Positions 45,115 through 57,279 of a DNA stretch of 64,000 nt are shown here, in pieces. A model generated the notes under the pieces. It was not told the origin of the DNA, made no database searches, and worked only from the letters and a program-made list of their open reading frames with translations. The translations under genes and the position numbers were made by a program. Source of the stretch: Aedes albopictus (taxonomy: Eukaryota; Arthropoda; Insecta; Diptera; Culicidae). The DNA lies in assembly GCF_035046485.1 (NCBI RefSeq), contig NC_085138.1, positions 273,649,694 through 273,713,693 of the forward strand, in the 5' to 3' direction. Each line of letters begins with the position of its first letter. Position 1 is the first letter of the stretch.

Positions 45115-46659
45115 TATACATACCATGAAAATGCTCACGAAAAAGCAAAAAAAAATACTACCGCTATGGATATTAAAAATTTTATAGTAAATTTTTTCTT
45201 CGTCCAAGCAAACAACACCAAACTAGTCAGTTAAAACTAATAAGTGATTTTGTTTATTATAATCTAACGAACAACATGAACAGTCGCTTTCTCAACTCAA
45301 CGCTCTCTTGTAGACCGCTTGTGAAAAAAAAATGTTCAAAAGAGTTACGAAATCTCATAGATAAACTGAAAGAGACTGGTTATGCCCAAATTGAATACAA
45401 ATTTACGCATTTGCACGTCCTGCCGTCTAGACTTTGACAAACGAGCCATCTGTATATCATCGGTAAAGCAGGGCGCAGGAAGTTCGAAAACGACAACAAC
45501 TGAGAAATTGCCAGAAGTGCTAAGTGCAGAGAGTCATGCCACCGTACCATCAGCGACATCTGTTTAAACAATTTAATCACGCCTCTTTTCAAAAATGCTT
45601 TGAAATATACTTCAACATTTATACCCATTTCAATATTTTTAACGTTGCAAAACACGCTTTCAACATTCATCTTGAAGAAGAGGGAAAACACTTGTCCTCA
45701 AATGTAACAGCAAATTAATCAATAAACGACTAATGCGCGGAGGGCGTGATAAAATCGGAACAGTACTGTACATATAATATACATAATACATAATAAAAAC
45801 AGATTGTTTTACTCACGCAAGGCCATTAACAATAAAATCAGCATCAAACTGCGCTTTCCGGCCGAAATAATTTACACTAAAAAAAATTATTACTTAATGT
45901 GAAAATTGTGGAATATTTGAATTGTCATAACTTTTTTGTTTATTAGTTTATCATCACCAAATTTTTATGGTAGATTGCTAATACAATGGACCGTTTTCCC
46001 TAAGAAATTACATTGGTAAAAATATAGGGTTTTGAGATATTTGAGTTTTTGTGACAAAAATGATATTTTTTAATGTTAAAAAAAGATTTTTTTTTCACAG
46101 TGTACATTTTCTTAGGAATCACCATTTAGTTATCTAACTTTGCTGAACAATAAAATCTGCATCTAACTGCGATTTCTGATCGAAATAATTTACACAGAAA
46201 AAAATATTTACCAAATGTGAAAATTGTGAAATGTTTGAAATGTTATAACTTTTTTGTTTATTAGTTTACCATCACCAAATTTTTATGGTAGATTGCTAAT
46301 ACAATGGACCGTCTTCCCTAAAAAAATTACGTTGGTAAAAAGATAGGGTTTTGAGATATTTGAGTTTTTGTGACAAAAATGATATTTTTTAATGTTAAAA
46401 AAGATGTTTTTTCACAGTGTATATTTTCTTAGGAATCACCATTTAGTTATCTAACTTTGCTGAAAAATTTATTGCAATCGAACGAACCATTTTGGCTGTG
46501 CAGATTTTTGAATATTTTTGAACCATTTTCACATACACCCTTTTGAAAAGTTAGTCGTGATTCAAAATAAAAATTTGATATCGGAAAATGACGATATAGA
46601 TGGAACTTAAAAACTGTGCAAAGTTTCAGTTCAATAGAAAATCATGAATTAAAAAATTT

Positions 46660-47900
46660 CCTTAATTTTGATGCTGTTGCTTGGAATCGCTCAAATGTTC
46701 TAATTCAAAATACGCTAGGATGCGCAACAAAGAGAAATCTCTAAAAAAAATTAGTAAAATCCCTGAAGAAATTTCTAAATTAATTAAAAAAGAAATTCGT
46801 AGAGGAATCTCCGAAGTACCGTAATTTCGGGTGAAATTGATCACTTTTGGCAGTTTTTGGCGAATATTTTTTTAAAGCCGTCGATAAATGTCGATAAATG
46901 GTTAAATTCAATGCTTTAAAACAAGTACGACCATGGTTTTCATCAGTCAACGACGTCGAAAGTTCTACTGCAAATCATTTTTATACAAAAAATATCATTT
47001 GAAATAAAAAATCAAAAATTTTACTTTCGGGGTGAAATTGATCAGTCAATGAAATGTTTTTGTAAGTGCTGAAAATATTAATTCCTCCTAAAATAACCAC
47101 CCTGAAATGCGAAAAGCTATGCAAAACTTTTACAAGTTCAGTTATTTTTTTTATTTTTTAAGTTTGAAGCTTAATAAATCTTAAGAAAACGCCTGAAAGT
47201 ATGCAATTTCCATACTAAACATGTTTTAACTTCCGGAAAAGTACAATTTTATGCATAAATTTCAAGATTTATAGAATTTTTGATGACGAAATCGGGATAT
47301 GCGAACACATGGCAGCTAGAAACATTAATTAGAATATTCATTACATGTGCGATACAGCTACGGTAACAAAACTTTGAAAGTGTGTTTGAAGTTCGCCTAA
47401 CACGCAGTTTTGGAAAATATTGCATTTTATATGTGACTAATTGGCTATAAAACATGTAAACTCATCATTCAATAACTTTTGAGCCAGATGGTGGACATTT
47501 TTTACTAACTGTTTTAAGTTTAAAGCGTTATTTTTAACAAATAAAAATGGCCCTTACTTCGATCAATTTCACCCCACTGATCAATTTCACCCGAAATCAC
47601 GGTATCCCCGAAACTTCTGAATAAATCACTGAAGAAGGAATTCCTGAAAAAGTTCATCAAGAAATCCCTCGAGCAATTCCAGAAAATCGCACTAGTAACC
47701 AACGAGAAATCCCTACAGGAATTCCTGGAGAAATCAATGAAGGAATTCCAGGAGAATTCCCTGAAGGATTTTGAGAAGAAATTTCTGCAGGAATTGATGA
47801 AGAAATCCTTGATGGAGTTCCTGGAGAAATATCTCCTGCAATTACAGGAAAGTTTCCTCAATGATTTTCAGGAGAACCCCTGAAGAAATTCCTGGAGGAA
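46660..47900. repeat. Degenerate GGAATTCCTGGAGAAATC array, reverse orientation
   Basis: The same kind of array as at 40.8 kb, short and eroded, split by the TA-element at 46819-47602. The right part (47606-47900) is the better preserved. Confidence 0.7.
46819..47602. mobile_element. 784 bp TA-element, group D (GGGTGAAATTGATCA motif)
   Basis: The ends CCGTAATTTCGGGTGAAATT and CCGTGATTTCGGGTGAAATT (other strand), both followed by GATCA, are flanked by TA (46817-46818 and 47603-47604). The motif GGGTGAAATTGATCA recurs inside at about 47029-47043 and as a second copy next to the right end (about 47569-47580). Same design as the group A to C elements in this window: TA target and an iterated terminal motif. 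No transposase. Confidence 0.8.
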
Positions 47901-47934
47901 TTCAAGTTTTTTTTAGAAAAATCCCCAAAGAAAG

Positions 47935-48330
47935 ATAGCCGGTTGGCAAAGAATTATGGCATGCTCAACGGTTGAAGGATAAGGATCCCATAGTGATCAA
48001 CTTCCTCTCAGGTGACGTTAACGATAAAAGAAGTGCTACGAACGGCTGTGTTCTCGGAGGCGGTGAAAGCAGTGAGACGTAAACCACTTTAATTTGTCAG
48101 CTGGAGTGCACTGAGATTCCAATACGCCTTTTTGTCTTTTTGGGCTATGGCATCAGAACCACAGAATCATCCTTGGCGGAGTTGATAAGTTCCAAACGTC
48201 AGTCTGAATTCCTCCTGACCTGATCGTCTGGATAGATACCCAATGATGATCTTGACTGGCTTAAACAGCGTTGTATTCGCGGAACATCTGCGTGTAGAAT
48301 ACGTACTTCTCATCATCAGTTCTTCCGTAG
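47935..48330 (-). pseudogene. Possible LINE remnant, left of the 909 bp element
   Basis: Minus-strand frames have weak LINE-like phrases and several stops. It is continuous with 49244-49500 once the 909 bp element is removed. Low confidence; it may be unrelated sequence. Confidence 0.2.
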
Positions 48331-48332
48331 TA

Positions 48333-49241
48333 GAGTAAAGTGGGGCAAAAGTTCGAGTGGGGCAAGAGTTTCTTTTGAAGTTTTTGAGCTCAATTTACAT
48401 TATTTCTTTCGGGTGTCAAGGTTGTTCGAAGCCTTTTTGAAAAAGAGTCTTTCACTCCAAAAATTATGAAAATTGATCAATATTTCGAAAAGTTATGATA
48501 AAATGTTGGTTTTTGATCAAAAAATTGTAATATGCGATGGCCCTTCCAACGCATGGAATGGAATTGAAATGAAATCGAATTGGATATTTTATTTTGGGGC
48601 GTAACTAGGTATACTTTAAAGATGCTTTAGCATTTATAACTTTTTGAAAAAAAGATTTGAAAGTCATATTTTACACATAGTGGGGCAAAAGTTCGAATTG
48701 TGGGGCAAGAGTTCGAGTCATGCGGCAACTTTAGGTAAAAAACTCAAATTCTGCAAAATGTTTATATTATCTCTAAAAATGATGGAATTAGTAAGAAAAT
48801 TCGATCAGAGTTTGAAAAAAATGTTGTTTTATCTGAATTCAGCGGAAAACTACTAATTTTTGGTGTAGTAAATTCAACCCTGATTTGGGTAAAATCCAGA
48901 TCGAATTTTAAAGTGTATTCCAGTTCTAACATCAAATATTATGTGGTTTCAGGTATTCCTATTACCAAAATGTCAAAATAGTGTGCTACGGTTAGCGAAA
49001 TTCCACAAACACTAGATTCGAACTTTTGCCCCAGTGGTGGGGCAAGAGTTCGAATAAGAGACACACATACAAAAAGTATTGTAACTTAAAATTGAAAAGA
49101 CATTTGGCGTAACTTTGTTCAGCAAAGTTTTAGCGCATGGATGGTAGAATCACCAAACGGTATTCATTTTTTATGTTTGCTTTGGTTTTTTGAAAAATAT
49201 TGAATTTTCAACTAGGGTCGAACTTTTGCCCCACCTTACTC
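48333..49241. mobile_element. 909 bp TA-element, group B, copy 1 (GGGGCAAAAGTTCGA motif)
   Basis: The ends GAGTAAAGTGGGGCAAAAGT and GAGTAAGGTGGGGCAAAAGT (other strand), both followed by TCGA, differ at one base. They are flanked by TA (48331-48332 and 49242-49243). The motif GGGGCAA(A/G)AGTTCGA occurs about seven times: at both ends, next to the left end, as a pair at 48681-48716, and as an inverted pair at 49018-49053. The 70-codon frame at 48644 has no domain. Indistinguishable by eye from 58421-59329. Confidence 0.9.
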
Positions 49242-49243
49242 TA

Positions 49244-49500
49244 AGGGATGTACAAGTTTATTATTCTAATGTTGAAGAATCAGCCCTTGATAGTCTGCCT
49301 GCGAATCATGTTATAAATCGGTCATCTAACGATCACCCGCCTCTTCATATCCCCTATCACGTTGTATCCAGCTCGCATGCGTTTCCGCAGCTCTGTTGAG
49401 TGGATGGTGATTAGGTATCGTTCGCAGATCCTCTCCAACATACCTTCTGCAACGCTACGATGCCGAATTCGCTATCCTTTAATACATACATCGGTGAGTA
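49244..49500 (-). pseudogene. Possible LINE endonuclease fragment
   Basis: On the minus strand a frame reads MLERICERYLITIHSTELRK, then broken frames ending FFNIRIINLYIP. The last phrase resembles the FNIRI-x2-Y(A/I)P segment of APE-type LINE endonucleases. One weak motif and several stops; uncertain. Confidence 0.25.
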
Positions 49501-51640
49501 TGCCGATGAAGTTGAGATCTGCTGTTCTACGTACTGAGCTTTCAATGACAATTTCCTTTCCGTCGCTGTGGTTACCGTCATTGATAAATATCGATTCGTA
49601 TTGTTTTCTTGTTGACTTTCCGCTTCTTCAATAGACTAACCTAGGAACTGGGCTTATCTTCATCTCGGAAGCTACGTGTTCTAAACTGATATTTCCTCCA
49701 AATACAGTCCCAAATAGCTAGGCTCAAGCGCCAGTGTTTGCCGAGGTGTTGGTGGTTTTTGGGCAGCTTCCAGGAAATAATGCTTTACCTGAGCGAATGT
49801 ATAAACCCGAAAAAAAACAGCCGAAAAAGGTTCAGTCAATATTTCTGCGCCATCCAATTGGCCGGCGAATCTTGCGATTAACTCGTCGCAAATCTTTAAT
49901 TAAATCAATCAGTGTCAACGCCACTTGCTGCCAGTAACTGCTGTTACTTCGGCAGAAAGTATACCTTTCTCTGCTGCTGTTATTGTCATTTAATCAGATA
50001 AAAACGGTGTATGGGTATGTACACTCTGAGTCTCGGCTTCCCTCAACCTTCTTGACACAGAATCACGTGTATTAATCAAACGAATCCAAAAGACCCGCGT
50101 GCCGCGTCACGGTTATCCCTTTGGCAGTGTTGCCTCAGCTTTCAGAGATTAATCTCGCACCCAGGATGACGGAGTGCCTGCACGGATGGATGGATCGATG
50201 GCTTGAGGGTTAAAATTAAACACATCATCTCACACATCGATAAGCGACAGAAAATGCGCCTCCATGCCGCCACTTCACTACTGTTGGCCGGCACCAAACG
50301 GGAGATTCAAACGGTGCGATGCGGCTGATGTCCTGTCACTTTGGTACGTAATCAATTTTCCGAAGGGGGTTCTGCGCCGATGATGATGGGAACGAACAAA
50401 AAATCCGATAATGACGTTCAATCAAGAATTAATAATGTCACCGCGTTGTTGGTTTGGCCGTATGACGACGCGACGGGCGGGTACGGTTCACTGTGAGAAC
50501 GGCGAAGTCCCTATTAAATGCACATTTGTTTCGCTTTCAATCGAATGGGTTGCCGTCAGTTGCAGGATGCTTGTAAGGCAGTGGCGTAGCCATGGGATGG
50601 GTTGAGTTCCCCCACAAATCGGACTTCAAACATTAAGGGGTGCTACTTTGACAGAATCTCTAGGCAGCGTTACGTTGCCAAACGAGAATGAGCCATTGAT
50701 GACTAGGTAATGGAGTACAGTGCACCAAGTCGGAATGTGCAGGAACACACAGTTCAAAAATCTAGTAGTATACATTTATATTTATCTCAAAAATTCTTAC
50801 TGATATTCTTCCATGTTATGATTGGCATAATATAGAATATTATGCACTGTTGAAGCAAATGTATCATACCAATGATATTTCTAATATATTTTTGATGCAC
50901 CACAGCACCTGAAATGGGGATGTCTTGTTATAATCTGATAGCTGAAGAATGTACGGGGTTCATCTTTTGACTAAAGCAGTTAGCTTTATTTGTGGGCCAC
51001 TTGAGGTGTTCTCGCAGAACAGGCCACCCAAATAAATTTTCAACATCTATTTCGCCGACTATGTCTGAACTTTGGTTGATAACACAACTGAAAGAAACTC
51101 TTCTTCAAGGGGTTTGATGAAAACTCTTTTCTGGCAGGCACTCCATTGCACACCATGTATCGATTGCTGTATGTTATGTATGTTATTGCTGGTTACTTCA
51201 CTAGCTTTGTATGTTCCTTTGGACCTTTGGTCGGTGCAAGCTTGAAAACTTCTCCAACTTAGCCATTTCTTTTCGGAAAGTTACCTGGATTGTCAGTTTA
51301 CGCAGTCAAGTTGTCTAGACCAATTACTAGTTCTTTGAGAATCCTGGTGTGGTTGATCGAGTCGAGTTCCGGATGCCTGAAGAACTTGGTTGGTGACTTT
51401 TGCGTACGATAGTGTCACGTACAAGGTCACGTACGACAGCAATCGGGTTTGCCCAAGACTAACTTCAATGAGTTTGCGATTATCATAACACGCAATAGCA
51501 TTACATATGAGTCATATGACAGTCTGACTCTGCAAGTAGGTGTCGGAAAAACGGTGACCGACGCCATTTCAAAATCAAGATGGCGGCTTCTGGTTTCTGA
51601 AAACCCATGGAAACCCATATTGTATGTGTATTTCTAGTGT
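49501..51640. other. Gene-free stretch
   Basis: Mixed composition; 50090-50600 is GC-richer. Small frames (49734-49937, 50411-50605, 51449-51637) have no domain. No repeats recognised. May be low-copy host DNA. Confidence 0.35.
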
Positions 51641-51644
51641 TATT

Positions 51645-52020
51645 CACTTTTCCACTGTTCATTCCTCACACTGCTGACTATTCACTACTCATTCCACTCT
51701 AATCACTTCTCACATCTCTACTCAGTCTGTCACTCTTCTTTGCCCGCTCCTCATCTCGAATTGTTTACAAGTCAATCTAAACTGTTCAATAATTAGTAAT
51801 CACTTATCCCTCCTCAATCCTCACTCTCTTACATTTCTCATTGCTTTACAATCCCTCATCTTCACTATTCACAGCTCATTCTTCACTTATCACGCCACTC
51901 GGCACTGCTTAATTGTCATTCCTCACTGCTTGCTACCCCAAACAGGTTACTCCTAACTGTTTACTCAGACTTCTCATTAAACATTCTTCAATGCTGATTT
52001 TTCACTCCTTGGCATTTCTG
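51645..52020. repeat. Pyrimidine-rich CTCACT/TTCAC low-complexity tract
   Basis: About 375 bp of loosely repeated TCATTCCTCACTGCT and ACTTCTCAC phrases, strongly C/T biased on the plus strand and almost free of G. An irregular short-period repeat. Confidence 0.7.
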
Positions 52021-52111
52021 GTGCAGCTATTTCTGCATATAAACTGAACACAGGATTACTTTTGAGAAAGAAAGAACAAGGGACAGCTTATTCCGAAAAG
52101 TCGAACAAGGA

Positions 52112-52199
52112 ACAGACAAATCAATTAATTGATTGATTGATTTATCTTTATTTGAGAGACTTTCAGCCCTTGGCTGGTTCGTCTCTACAGACAAATCAA
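52112..52199 (-). mobile_element. ~62 bp retroposed hairpin with 13 bp target duplication (copy 1)
   Basis: A perfect 13 bp direct repeat, ACAGACAAATCAA (52112-52124 and 52187-52199), flanks 62 bp. On the minus strand the insert reads AGAGACGAACCAGCC, AAG, GGCTGAAAGTCTCT (a stem-loop), then an AATAAAG-like signal and a (TCAA)n tail. It looks like the 3' hairpin of a SINE or LINE inserted on its own. A second copy lies at 55154-55214. Confidence 0.75.
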
Positions 52200-52390
52200 G
52201 CATGGAACAGTAGATGATGTCTAAACTAAACATGGAACACATTATCTTAGTGTTGTTTTCATAGAGTTTCCGAACGAAGTATACTAACCGAGAGTAGTTT
52301 CTGGCGGTATACGTGAGAATAGATCATTTGACGATAAAAAGTTTAAATCGTCAGAACGTAACATGGGATAACTAATCTGCATGCGGCAAA

Positions 52391-52621
52391 TTAAGGTTGA
52401 AGGATTCGTCATTGACATAATCGTCATCATTGAAAATTCAAAAGCAGTTTTCTCGCTCAAAACTTAAATGTTTGCATTGAAAATGTATTCACTGTACTAC
52501 ATTCGCCACCAGCAATACAGTGAATACATTTTCATTGTGAAAATTTCAGTTTTAAGCGAGAAAACTGCTTTTGAATTTTCAATGATGACGATTATGTCAA
52601 TGACGAATCCTTCAACCTTAA
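52391..52621. mobile_element. 223 bp hairpin element with TTAA target
   Basis: GGTTGAAGGATTCGTCATTG at the left and its complement at the right, with TTAA outside each end (52391-52394 and 52618-52621). The arms pair over about 100 bp. The TTAA target suggests piggyBac-type mobilisation, as for known TTAA MITEs in mosquitoes. Non-coding; the 63-codon frame at 52468 is a by-product of the arm. Confidence 0.8.
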
Positions 52622-52659
52622 TGAAGTCAGCAGAGTTACTACATTGTTGGAGTATATGA

Positions 52660-52735
52660 ATAAAGGTCGAAAGGACAGAAGGTCGGAAGACAAAAGGTCG
52701 AAATGTAAAATGTTGAGGAACAAAAGTTAAAAAAC
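52660..52735. repeat. Short GACAAAAGGTCGAAA repeats
   Basis: GGTCGAAAGGACAGAAGGTC, then GACAAAAGGTCGAAATG: an irregular run of a ~15 bp unit. Confidence 0.6.
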
Positions 52736-52949
52736 GTTTTTTAAGAACGGTGCATTTCTATGTAGCATATAATGTTCGGCCTTTTTTCTTCAATATTTGT
52801 GCCTGAATAGAGATATTGGATGACTATTTCAAAAGCAAGTTAAACAAAGCAGGAATCAGGATAACCGTGATAGAGAAAATAAAGAGCGCTCCTAGATAAA
52901 GCAGATATTTCCTATCTATCTATAAATTTCAGCCTATCTATAAATTTCA

Positions 52950-53830
52950 GGTTAAACATTTCTCCAGAAATTACGTCAGCGTTTCTTTTTGGAACTTTTT
53001 TGAGATATCTCTTGAAATGCTTTCCAGAATTTTTCCCAAGATTTCTTCAATACTTTTTTACGACAGTTTATTTGAGATCATCCCAAAGGCGCTTGCGTTA
53101 TCCAAGATTAGAACAACTCTTTCCGGGAATCCTTCTTCAAATTTTCTATTACGGGTACCTGGCATAAATTCTTTACGGAATTTTTGAAAATCATGTTTTT
53201 TCGTGTGATTTATACCGGTATATCTACAGGAGTTTCTCTCAGGACATTTTGCAGATGTTGTCGCGGTATTTATCTCGGAATTCCTATTGAATGATTTGCC
53301 ACGATTTCTTCTGATGATGTTCTTGAGATTTCTCCAGGAGCTTTTCCGGGCTTTCTGCCAGAATTTTTACTGGGATTTCAAATACCCTCTAATTCTCCAA
53401 GGATTTCTCTGAGATCTGTCCACAAGTTGTCTGCACAAGTTGTTACTCCCGGGATGTCTCTTAGAGCTTTTATTTTTTATCATCTCCCATGATTTGTTGT
53501 AGTATTTTTCCCGGAATTCCTTCTGGGATTTCGGCTGCAATAATTGTCGATATTTCACATGGAGTCATTCCACGATTTCTTTCAGAGTAGTTTCAGATTC
53601 TCTCTCTCGTTGTTCCAAGGACTCTTGCAGTGATCTTCTTGTGATTTTTTTTAAGAGATTTTCCCGGGATTGTTCCCAGAGTCCTTCCCGGAATCCTCAC
53701 CGGCACTTTTTCCGGAGCACTGGGTATTTCTTTTGAATATCTCTAATAGTCGCTCCCAGAATTCTTGCAGTTGGGTTTTCGGGAAATTTTTCGCGGAATA
53801 CCTGCTGAGATAACCAATGGCATTCCTTGT
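52950..53830. repeat. Eroded GGAATTCC-type array (plus orientation)
   Basis: Phrases such as TTTCTCCAGGAGCTTTTCCG and CCCGGAATTCCTTCTGGGAT. More decayed than the other arrays in the window. Confidence 0.6.
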
Positions 53831-53839
53831 AAGAATACA

Positions 53840-54640
53840 TCGAAATGTTGAAGGTTATCCCAGCAGGAATCTTCCGGAAAATTCACGGAAAGAATTTTGA
53901 GAGCAACTGCCCTACTACTACTTAAAATATTCCAAAAGTAATATCCAGAGTTCTGGAAAATATTCCGGTAAGGATTCCGGGAAGAACTCTGAGAGAAAGC
54001 TCTGGGAGAAAAATCTCAAGAAGATCACTGCAAGAAAAACCTCTGAAGAAATCTTGAGAAAAACAGGAACATTTCGAAAATTTGAAGTTATCTCGGAAGA
54101 AAACAATAGGAAAATATATAAGATATAAAATAAGATAATAAAATAAAAATGAGAAATAAGAAAATACTGAAACACATTCTGAAAAAAAAACCTGGAAGAA
54201 AGTTTGCAGAAATTTTACAAACATCCCGACAGATACGGCTGAAAACCCATCCTTGTATACCACAAGAGAGGTTTCTGAAGACAAGTAATTAAATAACTTA
54301 TCAGATTTTTTTTACAGAATTTCCGGCATGAATCCAGCAAGAAACTGTGTAGGCAAATCGGGAAAACCTCTTGAAGAGATTCCCCAAGGTACTCTTGCAA
54401 AAACCCCGTGAAAACTTCTACAAAAATTGTGTGAAAAACTGATAAAATCCCAGAAGCAACTCTCAGAAATTCTTAGAAAACTCTCAGAAATCCTTGGAAA
54501 ACCGGAAACATTTTGGAAGGAAACCTGGGAGCACATCAGAAATGCTTCTGGATGCAAAAATTGCGGTAAATCCAAGAAGAAATTCTGGAAAGAACTCCAG
54601 GAAGAGTCTTGGATAGAATATCATGAGAAATCCAAATAGA
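53840..54640. repeat. Eroded GGAATTCC-type array (reverse orientation)
   Basis: Phrases such as TTCCGGGAAGAACTCTGAGA and AAATTCTGGAAAGAACTCCA. With the plus-oriented array before it, this forms a loose, imperfect inverted pair around 53835. Frames inside it are low-complexity artefacts. Confidence 0.55.
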
Positions 54641-54839
54641 TGGGGGTGGGCTCTGGGTAGATTTCAAAGCCATTTCCTAAACAAATATCAAAAGGGATTC
54701 ATAATGCCTGAAAGCATTTTTCGGTGCAAACTGCTTTAATTCCAATAAAATATAAAATTGCATTCCATCGTAAATTTCAGTTTTTCGATGGGATTTCATC
54801 GGAATTCAATTCATAATTAGACCACCAGTACACTCTACT

Positions 54840-54935
54840 ACATTTGGCATACTGCCGTTGGGCATAAATGCTTTTGGCATGAGGGTCATTTGGCATAATG
54901 TCCATTTGGTAAAATGCCGTTTGCATTAATGCAAG
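54840..54935. repeat. Short TTTGGCATAATGCC-type repeats
   Basis: ATTTGGCATACTGCCGTTGG, TTTGGCATGAGG, TTTGGCATAATG and similar. The unit itself is a partial palindrome. The same motif recurs at 57280-57370 and 57745-57780. Confidence 0.7.
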
Positions 54936-55142
54936 GCGTTGTGACCTTAACTAGGTGTTCCACCAGAGATTCCTGTAATCGTCTAGGTTTTCCAGGATCC
55001 GAGAGTCTGTAGTGCCCAGGCGGGTATGTAGGTGTTCCGGTTACAAGGAACGTAGCTTCCAGTTGCAGTGCAAGTTACAACGTTTACACTTTAAAACACT
55101 TTATTTCACTAACACTACATTCATTAACACTCTACATAGAAC

Positions 55143-55225
55143 ATTCATTAACATTGATTGATTGATTTGTCTTTAATAAAGCGACTTTCAGCCCTTGGCT
55201 GGTTCGTCTCTAGAATTTATTAACA
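55143..55225 (-). mobile_element. ~61 bp retroposed hairpin with 11 bp target duplication (copy 2)
   Basis: The direct repeats ATTCATTAACA (55143-55153) and ATTTATTAACA (55215-55225) differ at one base. The insert carries the same minus-strand hairpin (GAGACGAACCAGCC, AAG, GGCTGAAAGTC) and (TCAA)n tail as 52125-52186 and starts at nearly the same base. Confidence 0.65.
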
Positions 55226-55458
55226 ATACAGACTCTTCATTTATTGGACTAAAATACTACAACTTAAAGTTTGACTAGATGACGGTTGATCCTAGTGAGT
55301 TGGTGGCCGTACACTGCCGTGTGCAGCATAGATGTCCCATGTTCTACGGGAATCCCTATTAACATGGGACAACTATGCTGCCAACGGCAGTACAGAGAAT
55401 GAAGATTCTTGGAGATCTTTAGAAGTCTAAACCCGAAGCACCTATGCGATTTAGTTAA

Positions 55459-56830
55459 GGTACCCCGGGGCAAGTGGGACCTAAAAAAGTGCTAATTTGA
55501 TTTTGTCATGCCAAAAATTTCAGAACACAAATTCTTCAATAATTCCAATGCACCCAAGATACGTTGTTGGTATATTTGTACTTATTAACGTGCATTAAAA
55601 CTGTTTCAAAATTTTTACATTCCATATATTATGCATATAATGAAAAGTGTAGCAGATCTTTATTTACTGCGTTTCATGGGGCAAGTGGGACCTATTCAGA
55701 GTTTTTGTTCAAAGGGCTTAATATAAGTTGCAAGAAATAAGGTAACATAAATCATAAATCTCTTATATGAATGACTATATTAAGAGATTAAAATAAGAAG
55801 AGGTTTATGGTATCGTGCATGAATTACGTAACACATAACAAATCGCTGGGAAAAAAAAACTTGAATCAACTCTAGCAGCTCATGCAATATAAATTGATTT
55901 GTTTCATACAAAAAGCACCGTAAAGTGAAGAGACAAAAGATTTCGAAACTTAGTCTCTATATTATATAGTTGATCAATCTCGCCAATAGTAAATCTGGGG
56001 TTTCGAGATTTTCAGTAATATCTTCTCCTTTACATAATCTTACGATCATTAAATAATGTTTTTTAATCATGAATTTTCAAAAGGCCATTTAACTATTTTT
56101 TTTTTATGGACGGTTTCTGAATGCTCAGAAGATTTCATTACGCAGCGTTAAGTGAAAAAATAATGGAGGATATTTAGAGAAAAACATGAAAAATACATGC
56201 TTTTATTTTTTATTGTTTTATCCAGGGTTTTACCATTTTTTATCATCTAAATAGAGGTAATAAAGGTAATAAATCTATTTATCATCTAAATAGAGGTAAT
56301 AAAGTATAATTCAACAGTAGATTACTTAACGCGTCAATTTTTATTGACTTTCGTGCTAATTTCATCTAATACTGGACTAGGCAAGATGAATCCATAAAAT
56401 TGTGTTTGTTTATTCTCATAGGTCCCACTTGCCCCAGATAGCGAAATGCACTGGGGCAAGTGAGAGCAGTAAACTAAAGGTAATAATTTAAAATAAAATA
56501 CAGCTTTTTCACTTGAAATCATTTGCAAGAACTCCAAATACTATTCTGAATCCAAAAAAGTATTTGTATAATATAATAACCAATCTATTTTTAAACGACG
56601 AAGGTAGTAGAGCACGTCAATCTCACCTAGAGAATTGAAAATTACAAATGAACAACAATAACGTATATGGTATCTTTATGGTTGAAACACTAACATTTTT
56701 TGTATTCAAAGTATCCGTCGGTGTGATACCTGTGTTTTCTATGAAGAATGTTAGTCTTTTAAATAAATAAAAAAAAAATACTAGCTATAGGTCTCTCTTG
56801 CCCCCGATTCTCACTTGCCCCGGGGTACCT
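55459..56830. mobile_element. 1372 bp TA-element, group C (GGGGCAAGTGGGACC motif)
   Basis: The perfect ends AGGTACCCCGGGGCAAGTG on both sides are flanked by TA (55457-55458 and 56831-56832). The motif GGGGCAAGTG(G/A)GA recurs inside at 55679 and at 56420-56465 (once in each orientation). A variant, GGGGGCAAGAGAGACC, lies beside the right end on the minus strand. No transposase frame. It shares its design with groups A, B and D. Confidence 0.85.
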
Positions 56831-57033
56831 TACTCCACGCGCCAAATAATGTCTGCCGTTCTGTATCACCCTATCTATCTCATTCATTCTGTAGCCCTCT
56901 CACTGTCTGAACAGAGTCGATTAGCTTGGTAGCCCTTGGTAGCTATGATTTTGTCAACTGTCATAATAATAGCTATACGGATACGAATGACAAACTAAAG
57001 CATGAATCAGACAGAGTGTAACACAAACACAAG

Positions 57034-57203
57034 GTTTTTTTTAAGTTTTCGGCTCTTTCAGACTTTTAATCAGCTAAAGTGGTTATTGCATCGACATTCC
57101 GACATTCCGAAGAAAACGAAATATACGTCGAAACGTCGGAATATCGATGCAAAAATCGTTTACCTGCTTAGAAGACTGAAAGAGTCGAAAACTTTTAAAA
57201 AAA
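57034..57203. repeat. 170 bp imperfect palindrome
   Basis: TTTTAAGTTTTCGGCTCTTT and AAAGAGTCGAAAACTTTTAA are the outer pair. Inner pairs are TTGCATCGACATTCCGAC against GTCGGAATATCGATGCAA. The 102-codon frame at 57002 runs through it and is not credited. Probably a small MITE; no target duplication found. Confidence 0.7.
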
Positions 57204-57279
57204 TAAGCAATCGCAGTCGAAAACATGTACTAAACATAATGCGAGTAACAGCTGTCTTCGTAAACATGTACACAACCCT

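Larger units (their letters stand above)
42665..46640. mobile_element. Second foldback element, ~4 kb, with a duplicated arm segment
   Basis: The left arm (about 42675-43172) and right arm (about 45836-46640) are inverted copies. Examples are CTGAAACTTTGCACAG against CTGTGCAAAGTTTCAG, and GTGATGGTAAACTGATAAAC against GTTTATTAGTTTACCATCAC. In the right arm a ~318 bp segment is duplicated in tandem (45832-46149 and 46150-46470). The interior holds two younger inverted-repeat elements. No coding capacity is seen. The outer boundaries are approximate. Confidence 0.7.

Noticed and set aside
48644..48856. Identical 70-codon frames in the two 909 bp elements as a possible conserved peptide
   Set aside because: Identity is explained by the whole element being identical. 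No transposase or other motif.
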